From JADHLK01 sp038131695 (GTDB lineage Bacteria; Pseudomonadota; Alphaproteobacteria; Puniceispirillales; Puniceispirillaceae), in contig JAYPQA010000020.1 in assembly GCA_038131695.1 (NCBI GenBank), forward strand, positions 16,625 through 80,624: DNA of 64,000 bases, in the 5' to 3' direction. Position numbers and translations under genes: made by a program. Under the pieces are notes generated by a model. It saw only the letters and a list, made by a program, of their open reading frames with translations. It had not been told where the DNA came from and did no database searches. How positions within the stretch are numbered: position 1 is the first letter of the stretch; each line of letters starts with the position of its first letter. This document shows, piece after piece, positions 45,671 through 54,637 of this stretch.

Positions 45671-47071
45671 TTTGCGCAGCACCATGCGCAGCGGCACCCC
45701 GGTCAGGCCAAATTCATCCCGCAACCCCCCGATCAGATAGCGCAGATAGGATTCCGGCAAGCCGTTCTGGCTGACAAACAGCGCAAAGGTCGGCGGGCGC
45801 GATTTTATCTGGGTCATATAGCGGATGCGCAAACGCCGCCCCTTGACCAGCGGCGGCGGGTGGGCCTCCAGCATCCTCTCCAGCCAGCGATTGAGCCGGG
45901 CAGTCGCGATACGGCTGGACCAGAGCGAATCCATCTCTTCAATCGCCGCAAACAGATTGCCAATCCCCTGGCTATAGAGGCCGGATATCGGCACCAGCGG
46001 CACGCCGCGCAGCTGGGCGAGCGAGGTTTGCAGCCGATCGCGTATCTGGCGCATGGCCGCCTGTTTGTCGGTGACCGCATCCCACATATTGGCCGCGATA
46101 ACCAGCGCCCGCCCCTCTTCGGCAATATGGCGGGCAATGGCCATATCCTGCTTGTGGGGCGGCTGGCGGGCATCCAGCATCAGCACACAGACAGCCGCAT
46201 ATTGGATAGCCCGCTGGGCATCCTGAACCATCAGCCATTCTACCCGATCAGAAATACGGGCATTGCGCCGGATGCCAGCAGTATCCACCAGCTCATAATC
46301 GCGATCCTGATAATGGAAAGGCACCAGAATCGCATCCCGGGTGATGCCGGCCTCTGGCCCGGTCAGTAGCCTGTCCTCACCCAGCAGGCTGTTAATCAGC
46401 GTTGATTTGCCCATATTCGGGCGGCCGACAATCGCCAGGCGCAAGGGCCCGGCTGGTGCCTGCCCACCCTCTTCTTCTGCGATATCCCCGGTCTCGCCAG
46501 CCATCCCTTCATCTGGCAGGCTGGTTATGATTTCCTCAGCCAGCTCCTCGCCATAAAGGGCCGCCTCCAGTCCCAGCGCACGGGCCTGTTCTAGCAACGC
46601 ATCATGCAAATCTATCAGCCCTTCGCCATGCTCGGCGGAAATCGGCACCGGCATTCCCAGCCCCAGGGACCAGGCCTCAGCCAGAGCGGTGTCGCCCTTT
46701 TTGCCCTCGCATTTATTGGCCAGCAAAATAACCGGCACGCCGGCCTTGCGCAGCAGCCCGGCAAAATAGCTGTCATCCGGCAACAGCCCGGCCCGCACAT
46801 CAATCATCATCAGGGTAATATCAGCCTGCTGGACAGCCGCTTCGGTCTGCGCCCGCATCCGGGCCTCAAGGCTGCCTTGCCTGGCCTGTTCCAGCCCGGC
46901 GGTATCAATCAGATCAAAGCGCATCTCAGCCAGCTGGCCGGTGCCCCCGCGCCGGTCGCGCGTCACCCCGGGCTGATCATCAACAATGGCGTGGCGGGTT
47001 CCGGTCAGCCGGTTGAACAGGGTGGATTTGCCGACATTCGGGCGCCCAACAATGGCCAGCGTGACAGCCAT
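45644..47071 (-). CDS. der: Ribosome-associated GTPase Der (EngA)
   Basis: Der has two GTPase domains and acts in 50S subunit assembly. In the 475-residue protein the first G domain (about 1-165) shows GRPNVGKSTLFN, the DTAGLE switch and NKCEGK. The second (about 205-375) shows GRPNMGKSTLINS, DTAGIRR and a degenerate NMWD in place of NKWD. A KH-like domain ends the protein, with RLRIRYMTQIKSRPPTFALFV. The gene is two bases after the bamB-like gene. Confidence 0.95.
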   Translation of the reverse strand: MAVTLAIVGRPNVGKSTLFNRLTGTRHAIVDDQPGVTRDRRGGTGQLAEMRFDLIDTAGLEQARQGSLEARMRAQTEAAVQQADITLMMIDVRAGLLPDDSYFAGLLRKAGVPVILLANKCEGKKGDTALAEAWSLGLGMPVPISAEHGEGLIDLHDALLEQARALGLEAALYGEELAEEIITSLPDEGMAGETGDIAEEEGGQAPAGPLRLAIVGRPNMGKSTLINSLLGEDRLLTGPEAGITRDAILVPFHYQDRDYELVDTAGIRRNARISDRVEWLMVQDAQRAIQYAAVCVLMLDARQPPHKQDMAIARHIAEEGRALVIAANMWDAVTDKQAAMRQIRDRLQTSLAQLRGVPLVPISGLYSQGIGNLFAAIEEMDSLWSSRIATARLNRWLERMLEAHPPPLVKGRRLRIRYMTQIKSRPPTFALFVSQNGLPESYLRYLIGGLRDEFGLTGVPLRMVLRKSSNPYAPG

Positions 47072-47072
47072 C

Positions 47073-48401
47073 TCATCGCCATGCCTGCAAGCGGCCCTTG
47101 CTATCCAGCAGGATCATCACCTGATCCGCTATCTGCGGGGCGGCCAGTATCTGTCCGCCTGCTGACAGCTTTTGGCGCAAAACGCCAGACTCCGCATCAT
47201 AGGCCAGCAGCGTGCCCGACGCGCTGACCAGCCAGACCTGCCCGCCTGCCACAACCGGCCCGGCATAGCGGACAATCTCGCCCGCGATCAGCGCGCCAGC
47301 TGGCAGGGCCCCGGGCAATTCAGCCACCCATCTGGGCGCCCCGTCGGACAGGCGCAGCGCATAGAGCCGCCCATCCAGCGTAACCACAAAGACTGTCTGG
47401 CCAGCCACCCAGGGCATTTCAATAGCCGACACAGGCTGTTCCCAGGCCAGCAGCCCGGTCGCCTGATCAAAGGCGGCCAGCCTGCCGGACTGGCTGGCAA
47501 ACAGGGCCAACCCGCCAGCGGCAACCGGATGCGCCCGAATATCGCCCAGCTCTTCGAGCGGGGTGCGCGGATTGAAACTGGCCAGCGAATCCGCCCAGAC
47601 CAGCCCGCCACTGTCTGATTGATGGGCCGCAATTTCCCCGGCCGCCCCGGCCAGCAACAGCAGATTGCCCGCTTCCGCCGGAGCAGGCGCGCCAAACACC
47701 ACAGTCGTTACCGGCAGGCCGGCACGCTGCCAAATCAGGCTACCATCCGCCAGCGCATAAACAAAAATCCGCCCGTCCAAATCGGTCACCGCCACCGCCC
47801 CGGAGGCCAGCAAGGTCGGCCCGCCCCGCAGCGGCACCTGATGTCTGACAGACCAGACAGGCTGGCCGTCTGACAGCGCGAAACTGCGCAGGATAGCCCC
47901 GCCTGCATGGGCGACCACCTGCCTGTTATCTGCGGCCAGACCGCCTGCTATGCCGGGCAGGGGATCATCCAGACGCGGCTCGATTTCCGTTTGCCAGACC
48001 GTCGCCCCGCTCTGCAAATCAAAGGCGGACAGGCGGGCATCTGCCCCCACGGCCAGCACCTTGCCGACACTGATAACCGGCTGGGCCAGCTCAGCTGTCG
48101 CATCCGGCACCCCGGCAATCCGCGCTTCCCACAGCTTTGCCGGTTGCTCAGCAAATGCCAGATGCCCGCCGGAATGGCCTGCATCACCGCCCGGATGCCC
48201 GGCCATCGGCTGGCTGGCGGGGTCTGCCAACCCGGCCCCCTCAACCGTGGCAGAGCTATCCAGACTGATCTGATCAGCGGATGGCAAGACAGCCTCACGG
48301 CTGCCGGGCAGGATCAATTCCGGCTCAGAACAGGCCGCAAGCAGGACGAGCAGCGCCCCAGCCGCACCCGCTTTCGCGCTACATCCGTGCCAGCGCGTCA
48401 T
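47073..48401 (-). CDS. bamB: Outer-membrane assembly lipoprotein BamB-like (PQQ repeat propeller)
   Basis: BamB is a lipoprotein of the beta-barrel assembly complex. The 442-residue protein has a lipoprotein signal ending in LLAACSE (Cys near residue 25) and eight PQQ-type beta-propeller repeats with the A-x-D-x-x-x-G-x-x-x-W pattern (SAFDLQSGATVWQ, AYDAESGVL). The yfgM-bamB-der order is the conserved neighbourhood that identifies it. It overlaps the upstream TPR gene by four bases. Confidence 0.88.
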   Translation of the reverse strand: MTRWHGCSAKAGAAGALLVLLAACSEPELILPGSREAVLPSADQISLDSSATVEGAGLADPASQPMAGHPGGDAGHSGGHLAFAEQPAKLWEARIAGVPDATAELAQPVISVGKVLAVGADARLSAFDLQSGATVWQTEIEPRLDDPLPGIAGGLAADNRQVVAHAGGAILRSFALSDGQPVWSVRHQVPLRGGPTLLASGAVAVTDLDGRIFVYALADGSLIWQRAGLPVTTVVFGAPAPAEAGNLLLLAGAAGEIAAHQSDSGGLVWADSLASFNPRTPLEELGDIRAHPVAAGGLALFASQSGRLAAFDQATGLLAWEQPVSAIEMPWVAGQTVFVVTLDGRLYALRLSDGAPRWVAELPGALPAGALIAGEIVRYAGPVVAGGQVWLVSASGTLLAYDAESGVLRQKLSAGGQILAAPQIADQVMILLDSKGRLQAWR

Positions 48402-49033
48402 TCTGTCTTGCCTTGCCCGGGTTGCAGAATTTCAGCCATCTCAGCAGCCCGCCGCCGCAAGGCTGGTGACACGGTCTCAATATCGGCAATCGACTGCAAG
48501 GCCGCCTCGGCTGCCTGCCGGTCACCCGCTTTCAGATGCAGCCCGGCCATCGCCTCCAGAGCCAGACCCTGCAGCGGGCTGGGGGATTGGCTCAGCGGGG
48601 TGAGCCGGTCAATCAGCTCAGCCGCGCCTGTGGTCTTGGCCGCGCCAACAGACAGGAGCAAGGCCGCCTCGCGGTAAATCCGCTCCAGATTTTCCTCTTC
48701 GGACAGGGCCAGATAAATCTTTTCTGCCTCCGCCTGCTGGCCATCCGCCAGCAACAGGGCCGCCCGCCGGAAGCGGGCCAGCATCTGATAGCCCTGCGGA
48801 ACCTCCAGAGAAGCCAGCTCAGCTGCCGGATCGCCGGATTGCAGGGCCGTATAAAAAGCATTGGCCGCGGCTTCGGCACGCGATTGCTGCCAGCCTTGCC
48901 AGGCTTGCCGCCCGCCAACAGCCAGCACAATCAGCACCGCCAGCGCAATGACATAGCGGCCATAGCGCTTCCACAGGCCAGACATACGCTCGGCGCGCAG
49001 CTCTTCATTAATTTCATCAAAAATATCTGCCAT
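48398..49033 (-). CDS. YfgM-like tetratricopeptide membrane protein
   Basis: The 211-residue protein begins with a soluble MADIFDEINEELRAER segment, has one membrane helix (about 27-46) and a periplasmic TPR region to residue ~200 (FRRAALLLADGQQAEAEKIYLAL and later AGLHLKAGDRQAAEAAL). YfgM is an ancillary SecYEG/periplasmic chaperone network protein. It leads the yfgM-bamB-der operon. Confidence 0.85.
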   Translation of the reverse strand: MADIFDEINEELRAERMSGLWKRYGRYVIALAVLIVLAVGGRQAWQGWQQSRAEAAANAFYTALQSGDPAAELASLEVPQGYQMLARFRRAALLLADGQQAEAEKIYLALSEEENLERIYREAALLLSVGAAKTTGAAELIDRLTPLSQSPSPLQGLALEAMAGLHLKAGDRQAAEAALQSIADIETVSPALRRRAAEMAEILQPGQGKTE

Positions 49034-49345
49034 GATTTTATTCCGGTTTTTAGGCCCGTTTTAAGTTCGGGGTTTTCCTTGCGCTTCCCTGCTGTAATTC
49101 TCCGGCCATTATCCTTTTTGGGGCCGCTGTCCGGCAAGGGGCTTGACCTCGCCGCAGTTGGGCTCCACCATAATCAAAGATTCGGCGTTCAGCCAGAGCC
49201 TATTTGGCCCTGCCATGCGTTTTTTTGGTCTTTTGGCAAAAAGGCAGCTGGAACAGGCTTCTGGCTGGAAAATCGCCGCACCCCCTGCCGGCCCTGCCTG
49301 ACCGGGCCACAGGCAGACGAAAAGACGGAGTTTTGCTGCGCTGAC
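49034..49345. other. Divergent intergenic region yfgM-like gene / DUF2794 gene
   Basis: 312 bp without a recognisable gene. It must hold the promoters of both neighbours. No palindrome or terminator stood out. Confidence 0.35.
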
Positions 49346-49675
49346 ATGAGCCTTATTCAACTGCCCCGAAAAAAAGACAAAACCGCCTATTTCACCCGCG
49401 CTGAGCTTTCGGTCATTCTGGCTGCCTATTCCGCACGGGTGGCCAGTGCAGAATGGCGGGATTATGCGCTGGATCACCTGCCCGGCGCGGCCCTGTTCTC
49501 CATTTTCCGGCACGCCCATGAAACGCCGCTTCTGGTTATTGAAAAGCGCCGCGGCAAAGGCAAGCGCGGGCCGCTATTCCTGCTGCATGATCGCAAGCGG
49601 GAGCTGACCCGCTCCAGCCAGCTGAGTGAGCTGGTCAGCTATCTGCAGCGGATGCCGCGGCTGGTGCATGGCTGA
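49346..49675 (+). CDS. DUF2794 family protein
   Basis: The 109-residue protein matches the alphaproteobacterial DUF2794 pattern: FTRAELSVILAAYSARVASAEWRDYALDHL, then ALFSIFRHAHETPLLVIEK. A short basic segment (RRGKGKRG) follows. Function unknown. The ATG at 49346 is chosen since the family N-terminus begins just after it; the frame is open far upstream only because it shadows the gene on the other strand. Confidence 0.8.
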   Translation: MSLIQLPRKKDKTAYFTRAELSVILAAYSARVASAEWRDYALDHLPGAALFSIFRHAHETPLLVIEKRRGKGKRGPLFLLHDRKRELTRSSQLSELVSYLQRMPRLVHG

Positions 49676-49962
49676 AATCTGGCTGAAATCCAGAAATCCG
49701 GGCAATAGACAGGCTGACAGATAAGGCAAATAAACCAACTTGCTGAACCTCAGCTCGCTGATGTCCTGATTGACGGTTTTTCCCAAATCGCCCGCTGTTG
49801 CGCCCGGCTTCCCATCCTTCCCAACTTGCCTGCCATTTTGAGGCTGGAGAGCTCTCTGCCCACTTCCTGCCTGCGACATACCTCAATCTTTGCCTGCCCA
49901 TTGGTTTGCGCTTGCTGTTTTTTCTATTTTAGTTTTAACTACATTAGGAAAAAGAACAAAAG

Positions 49963-50343
49963 ATGAACAAATGGGCAAAACAAGATGGCAAGACGATCCC
50001 GCCCCGAATCCAGAATCCAGACCCGAATCCAGCCCAAAATCCCGCCCCGAATCCTCCCTTGGCCCCCTCACATTCTGGCCCCTCACATTCCGGCCCGCCA
50101 CATTCTGGCCCGCCGGTCACGCTCGCTGATTTGCAGCAAGAGGGGCTGGCGATTTTTTGCTGGTGCCACCAATGCGGCCATAATGCTGAGCTGGACAGCC
50201 ACCAGATGGCCAGCCGGTTCGCCAGCCTGCTTCCGGTGCCGGAGCTGGCCCGCCATATCCGCTGCAGCAAATGTGGCGGCAAACAGGTAACCACCCGCCC
50301 GGCCTGGCCTTCCTGGGGAGGCCAGATAGCCCGCCATGACTGA
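49963..50343 (+). CDS. Small zinc-ribbon protein with repetitive N-terminus
   Basis: The 126-residue protein has a low-complexity N-terminus (about 14-52) with repeats of Pro/Asn and then SHSGP units, and a C-terminal zinc ribbon (about 66-110) formed by CWCHQCGH and RCSKCGGK. Between them lies a helix with the VPELARHI stretch. Similar small proteins occur in alphaproteobacteria without known function. The repeats are also visible as 14-bp DNA units of CACATTCTGGCCC type. A reverse-strand frame through the same repeats exists but lacks a domain. Confidence 0.65.
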   Translation: MNKWAKQDGKTIPPRIQNPDPNPAQNPAPNPPLAPSHSGPSHSGPPHSGPPVTLADLQQEGLAIFCWCHQCGHNAELDSHQMASRFASLLPVPELARHIRCSKCGGKQVTTRPAWPSWGGQIARHD

Positions 50344-50463
50344 GCTTGCTTGCCATGTATCCTGCAAAGGCATAAGGCTGGCAAAATAGCTGGACAAAAT
50401 GTCAGCACTTGTCCCATGATGGCGCTGTTATTCTGCAACCAACCGGCAGCCGGAGATAGCCTG

Positions 50464-50676
50464 ATGAACAGCACGGAAATTGAGAAGGTTCAACGCTTTT
50501 TGCGCCAGCGATTCGCCAATCATGAAATCACGCTGAAAAAACGCGCCGAGACAGCGGATTCAGCCGAATTCCTGCTGCATGGGGAAACGCTTGGCATTGT
50601 TTTCCGTGATGATGAGGATGGCGATGTCTGCTATCATGTCCAGCTGACCGTGCTGAATGAGGATTTGACCGCCTGA
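50464..50676 (+). CDS. DUF3126 family protein
   Basis: The 70-residue protein matches DUF3126: EIEKVQRFLRQRFANHEITL, then SAEFLLHGETLGIVFRD, DEDGDVCYHVQLTVLNEDL. The family is small, acidic and restricted mainly to alphaproteobacteria; function unknown. The ATG at 50464 is preferred over an in-frame ATG 38 codons upstream, because the extra sequence has no family match. Confidence 0.82.
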   Translation: MNSTEIEKVQRFLRQRFANHEITLKKRAETADSAEFLLHGETLGIVFRDDEDGDVCYHVQLTVLNEDLTA

Positions 50677-50692
50677 CCGGGCGGGGCCTTGC

Positions 50693-51319
50693 CTATCCGG
50701 CCAGCCAGCTGGTCTGGCCCAGCATCAGCGCAGCGAAAAACAGCATCAGCGCGGCGATCCCGAATTCCAGCACCCGCCAGCTGCCGGGGCGCGCAAAAAA
50801 ACCGGACAGGCTGGCCGCCCCATATCCCAGCAGGGCAAAAAAACAAAAGCTGGCCAGCGTTGCCCCGCTGGCATAGGCAAACCGCCCGGCCCCTTCAAAA
50901 GGCAGGCTGAACAAGCCCAGCAAAACCACCGTATCAAGCCAGACATGGGGATTGAGAAAAGTCAGCCCGGCACAAACCAGCAAGGCCGCCCGCAGGCTGG
51001 GGGCCGCCTTGTCCGTGGCCGCCAGCTCTGCCCCGGCCCGCAAACCGGCGCGCACCCGCAACAGCCCATAGCTGGCCAGCCAGAGCGCGGCCAGGGCAAA
51101 AAGCCAATCCTGAAAGCCCTGCATCACCGGCTGAATCAGCTCTCCCAGCCCATAGACGCCAGCCCAAATCAAGGCGGTGTCAGACAGGCTGCAAAACAGC
51201 ACCAGCGCCCCTATATGCTGGCGCAACAAACCCTGTCGCAGGATAAAGGCATTCTGCGCCCCTATCGCCACAATCAGGGACAGGCCAAGCAAAAAACCAG
51301 TGGCAAAAGCGTGCATCAC
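50693..51319 (-). CDS. Amino-acid exporter of the LysE/ArgO family
   Basis: The 208-residue protein has six hydrophobic segments and the family N-terminus with GFLLGLSLIVAIGAQNAFILRQGL, followed by FCSLSDTALIWAGVYGLG and LTFLNPHVWLDTVVLLG. The Gln-Asn pair and NPHVWLDT are hallmarks of the lysine/arginine exporters LysE and ArgO. No LysG/ArgP regulator is next to it. A second ATG follows the first. Confidence 0.92.
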   Translation of the reverse strand: MMHAFATGFLLGLSLIVAIGAQNAFILRQGLLRQHIGALVLFCSLSDTALIWAGVYGLGELIQPVMQGFQDWLFALAALWLASYGLLRVRAGLRAGAELAATDKAAPSLRAALLVCAGLTFLNPHVWLDTVVLLGLFSLPFEGAGRFAYASGATLASFCFFALLGYGAASLSGFFARPGSWRVLEFGIAALMLFFAALMLGQTSWLAG

Positions 51320-51324
51320 ACCTA

Positions 51325-51400
51325 TCCTGAAAAACCGGCCTGAAAAAGCCGGCCTAAAAAATCAGCCGGAAAAATCAGCCGGAAAAATCAGCCAGCAGCG
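51325..51400. repeat. Imperfect tandem repeats upstream of the lysE/argO gene
   Basis: Units built on CCTGAAAAACCGG and GAAAAATCAGCCG recur five or six times between the exporter gene and tRNA-Thr. They resemble in composition the 15-bp repeats near tRNA-Val. They probably expand by slippage. Confidence 0.65.
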
Positions 51401-51481
51401 GAAAAGCAGCCAAGCATCTTGTTCAAAATTATTGACAGGATTATGGTGAAGTGCAAGACCTTCCAGGCTTTCGCCTGACGG

Positions 51482-51555
51482 GCCGGATTAGTTAAATGGT
51501 ATAACGGGCCATTCGTAATGGTTAATTGGGGGTTCGATTCCCTCATCCGGCACCA
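51482..51555 (+). tRNA. tRNA-Thr (CGT), integration site of the island
   Basis: The acceptor GCCGGAT pairs with ATCCGGC. The D-stem GTTA/TAAC, an anticodon arm with loop TTCGTAA (anticodon CGT) and a T-arm with GTTCGATTCC are present; CCA is encoded. The anticodon stem uses two G-U pairs and the D-loop is short. The last 14 bases are repeated at the far end of the adjacent island. Confidence 0.85.
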
Positions 51556-51563
51556 ATTTGCCC
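51542..51563 (+). repeat. Left attachment-site repeat (attL)
   Basis: The last part of tRNA-Thr (CTCATCCGGCACC) plus AATTTGCCC. The same sequence, with a G for A and one extra C, ends the island at 63792. An inverted copy is at 52855-52876. Confidence 0.8.
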
Positions 51564-51634
51564 TTGAGCTCCTATCATTCCCGAGTTAACCCGCTGTTTT
51601 ATCGAGCATTTGTTCGCAAACTTGTCAGTTGGTT
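51542..51634 (+). repeat. Short inverted repeat, left arm (flanks the integrase)
   Basis: About 93 bp from the tRNA 3' end to just before the integrase start. Its reverse complement lies at 52783-52876 with only about five mismatches in the first 80 positions. Confidence 0.85.
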
Positions 51635-51642
51635 AGAGCTAT

Positions 51643-52777
51643 GTGGTTGAACAAAGGGTAGAACATTTTCTCTGGCAAAAACGTGGAACTTTACTTTGTC
51701 AGGAGAGTTCCAAAGGATATTTCAGCACCACTATAAAACCTCTCGTTTGGTCATTTGCTTGCGAACCAAGAGGCGTGATGCAGCTCTTAAAGCCTCTAGG
51801 TCGATGGCCCTGAAGCTAGAAGATTATTGGATGACGCTGCGGTTGACGCAGTTGGATATCCCTGGACTTCACCTCATTAGGAGCTCTCCAGCCTCCTCCA
51901 ACCCCTCTTCCAAAACCCTGTCTGACGCCCTTGAAGTCTATGTCGAGCTGAAAGGACGAAACAAAGGCACTGTCTTCAAAAGGTGCGCAAAGAAATGTGC
52001 AATCGGTCATAACCCTCCTCGGAGAAAGGCCTTTAGAAGACTATTCCTCCTCAGATGCTGCCGCCTTCAGGGATTATCTTTTGAAGAAAGGCTTATCGCC
52101 CAGCTCTGTAAAACGAAACTTCTCTTCTATTCGCTCCATTGTAAATCTTTGTATTCAGGAGCATGGCCTTGGTTGTCGAAATGCCTTTGCCAGGGTCTAT
52201 ATTCTGAGCTTGGAGATATTAAAGCGGAAACCCATTCTATTCACGTTGTCAGAGAGCTTCAGTCTATTTGCAGACAAACAGATGATGAGCATAGGTGGCT
52301 CATTGCTCTCATCTCAGACACAGGCATGAGGCTGTCAGAGGCAACAGGCCTTCACATCAACGACCTTATTCTGGAAGGCTCTATACCGTTCATCAACCTT
52401 GTTCCCCCATCCCTGGCGGTCATTAAAGACCAGGGGAAGTCAGCGAAAATACCATTGGTGGGAGCTTCTTTATGGGCTGCACAGCGCATCAAGTCTCAAG
52501 CCTATCAGACTATGCTTTTGCAAGATATGCCTCTGCCACCTCCACCAATTCAAACTCAGCCTCTGCAGCTCTAAATAAATGGCTTAAACCGAGAGTGCCA
52601 GAAGGCTGTGTTATCCACTCCTTCAGGCATTCGTTAAGAGATAGGCTAAGGGCTGTTCAATGTCCTGCAGATATAGTTGATGAAATCGGAGGGTGGTCCA
52701 CCCAAGCATTGGCCAATCCCTATGGGCAGGGTTACGAGCTAGAGGTAAAGTGGGAGTGGTTATCCAAGATAGTCTAA
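51643..52777 (+). pseudogene. Tyrosine recombinase (phage-type integrase), multiply frameshifted
   Basis: The gene reads from a GTG near 51643 (VEHFLWQKRGT) to a TAG at 52775-52777. Protein pieces in different frames join into one integrase. The N-terminal part has YFVRRVPKDI and SRLVICLRTKRRDAALKAS. The SAM-like core-binding part has LEDYSSSDAAAFRDYLLKKG and LSPSSVKRNFSSIRSIVN. The catalytic part has Arg in SDTGMRLSEATGL, the H-x-x-R in VIHSFRHSLRDRL, GGWST and the Tyr region NPYGQGY. At least four frame breaks occur. All catalytic residues survive, so the breaks may be recent or be sequence errors. It sits exactly between the arms of a 93-bp inverted repeat. Confidence 0.85.
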
Positions 52778-52782
52778 AGTTA

Positions 52783-52876
52783 AACCAACCCGACAAGTTT
52801 ACGAACAAATGCTCGATAAAACAGCAGGTTAACTCGGGAATGATAAGGGCTCAAGGGCAAATTGGTGCCGGATGAG
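52783..52876 (-). repeat. Short inverted repeat, right arm
   Basis: Reverse complement of 51542-51634. Its outer 22 bases (52855-52876) are an inverted copy of the tRNA-derived attachment core. Confidence 0.85.
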
Positions 52877-53606
52877 TTCTGAGTTTTCCTAGACCCTGCG
52901 TCAAGCGAAGTCAGCTTCGAGCAATAACAACAGCTTAGACAAACAGCCTCTGCAGTCAACAGGCCCGTTTGTTATACCAGATGTTATACCGGAGATTATT
53001 TCAAGGGCCTTGCTAAAGCCCCCCCCCTGGGGGTTGCGACAGACAGGCTTTCAAAAAAAGGGTTAAAGGGACTGGTTGTTGTCGTTGTTGCAGAAAGAAC
53101 AGAGCTACAAGAAATAGCCCAGCCCCTCTTCTACACCCTCTTTTGTTATCTATTGTCCAAAGATTATCTTGGAACGACCACCCACACCTCTCCAACAATC
53201 CTTCAAGGTCTTTGGTCGCCTTTAGATGACCTGAGCTCCCCTAGACTAAACCATTTGTCCTTTGGTTTACCCCTATAGATTTATAGTAGTGGTGGGGGGT
53301 AGAGGTAGAATTCTTTAGCAATCAATGAGGCCCACCTGGGTATACTAAGACGCATAGAATGCAGCTGAGTGAGCCTTGAGATTTTCTTGTCCTCAAGGGG
53401 GCATTGTGAAGAACTAAAGGGGCCTTTAATCGTGTTTTAGAGAGTCACTGAGTGGGGGAAAAAGGACAAACTGGAGATACCAGAGAAGGGTCTTTTGAGT
53501 CTGTATGACTCTTAAGATGCAAGATGGATGAGGGGGCTCAGGAAAAGTCCAGAAAAACAAAAAGGGGCAGGAAGTGATAAGGGGTCTCTAAACAAACATC
53601 CAAGCC
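52855..53606 (+). repeat. Long inverted repeat, left arm (~750 bp)
   Basis: This arm begins at the inverted attachment core (GGGCAAATTGG) and ends at CATCCAAGCC. Its reverse complement is found at 63038-63814. The arms differ by substitutions and many single-base gains or losses. No convincing gene is present; frames on the minus strand differ between the arms. It includes a CCCCCCCCC run next to TGGGGG and a short GAGTC/GACTC hairpin that is better preserved in the other arm. Confidence 0.85.
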
Positions 53607-53618
53607 CACCTGCAGTCC

Positions 53619-53762
53619 TGCGTTATTAAGTATCTTTGGCGGTTTAGGGACAAGGAGAACCCGCTGCAGGACCTGAAGAAAGCCCGTTAGTATCTTGACA
53701 GGCTCATTGCTGAGGTGAGGAAGGGATATTTTTTTCTCAAAACCTCACAAATTAAACTTTAA
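53619..53762 (+). pseudogene. DUF3310-family phage protein, C-terminal remnant
   Basis: The frame reads CVIKYLWRFRDKENPLQDLKKAR, then a TAG where the family has Trp, then YLDRLIAEVRKGYF and a stop. DUF3310 proteins are small phage proteins related to nucleotide metabolism. The N-terminal half is missing because the long inverted repeat ends 12 bases upstream. The nonsense codon and the truncation show it is dead. Confidence 0.7.
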
Positions 53763-53791
53763 GACTCAAATCTGCAAGGCGATTATCGTTT

Positions 53792-54163
53792 TTAAAGTAG
53801 TTTACTTAGGGGTTTGTAATTAGGGTTGTCTTCTAAAACCTGGCAAAGGTAGGCAGGACCTCCGTTGTTGGAGTAAAGCTTCCAAACATAGAACTTCCCC
53901 TGATATGCTATCCCGCCCTCTAAAATGATCATCTTTCTACGCAAGCCCTTTTCCAAGGCAGTAATACATTCCTCTTTTGGCCTGTCAGCTTGAACTTTGC
54001 CATGGGCTCTGGGCTCATCAAAGGATGAAATCGCAAAGGGGTTTTCTTTCTCCTTAGGCTTTCAAAAGCGAAAGGTCTCTTCTGATTCAGCTAGGGCGAA
54101 TGAAACACTGCTAAACAAAAGAAGTGCTATCGACATCGTTGATAAATGCTTAGTAGTCGCCAT
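53792..54163 (-). pseudogene. Small secreted protein with one in-frame TGA
   Basis: From the ATG at 54163 a signal peptide is clear (MATTKHLSTMSIALLLFSSV, cleavage after SFALA). After 33 codons an in-frame TGA (54062-54064) follows FRF. The same frame continues for 89 sense codons of ordinary protein (PFAISSFDEPRAHGK, EECITALEKGLRRKM, YQGKFYVWKLYSNNGGPAYL) to a TAA at 53792. No frame change is needed. A nonsense mutation is most likely; recoding is possible but has no support. I do not recognise the family. Confidence 0.6.
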
Positions 54164-54316
54164 ATCTTTGAACCCGCAGAGATTCCCAAATAATCATAAT
54201 AAATGGCGGATACTCGTCTGATTCAATCAGCTCAGAAGTCCGAAATTCCAAGTGCAGGTAAATTCGAAGGAGGCAAAAACTAGGTATAGATAGAACCTGC
54301 ATACACCACAAGAAAC

Positions 54317-54514
54317 TTATGAAGACCGAAAAATCAACTGGCTCAGTTCATTTAGGATGCGGCCGTTTTCCAGAGCATTCCAAACAAAGCTTTGGATTGG
54401 GTTTTCTCGATGATTTTCCCGCTGTAATAGGGAGTGAAGTGTTTTTCTCCGAAAAGCTGGTGCACTTATCGACAACAAAATCGTGGCACTAAGTATCAAT
54501 CTTATCATCAGCAT
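54317..54514 (-). CDS. Small putative secreted protein
   Basis: A 65-residue frame starts with a good signal peptide (MLMIRLILSATILLSISAPA) after a gaaggatg-type ribosome-binding site. The rest is short and basic. A second frame after residue 20 (FGEKHFTPYYSGKII, then ALFGMLWKTAAS) also looks coding, so a frameshift just after the signal peptide is possible, as in neighbouring genes. Function unknown. Confidence 0.4.
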   Translation of the reverse strand: MLMIRLILSATILLSISAPAFRRKTLHSLLQRENHRENPIQSFVWNALENGRILNELSQLIFRSS

Positions 54515-54637
54515 CCTTCATCCTCCGCCTCAATAATAACATCCTCTCCTGCACCACAAAAGCATATTGACTCTGTTCTGTTTTTGTTCTTATTCTGATT
54601 CCAGAGGTAACTAGACATTAATATTCCAAATACACGC

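Noticed and set aside
52855..53606. CRISPR array or transposon-end interpretation of the inverted repeats
   Set aside because: There are no regularly spaced short repeats, no transposase and no target-site duplication at the arm ends; the outer ends are tRNA-derived attachment cores.
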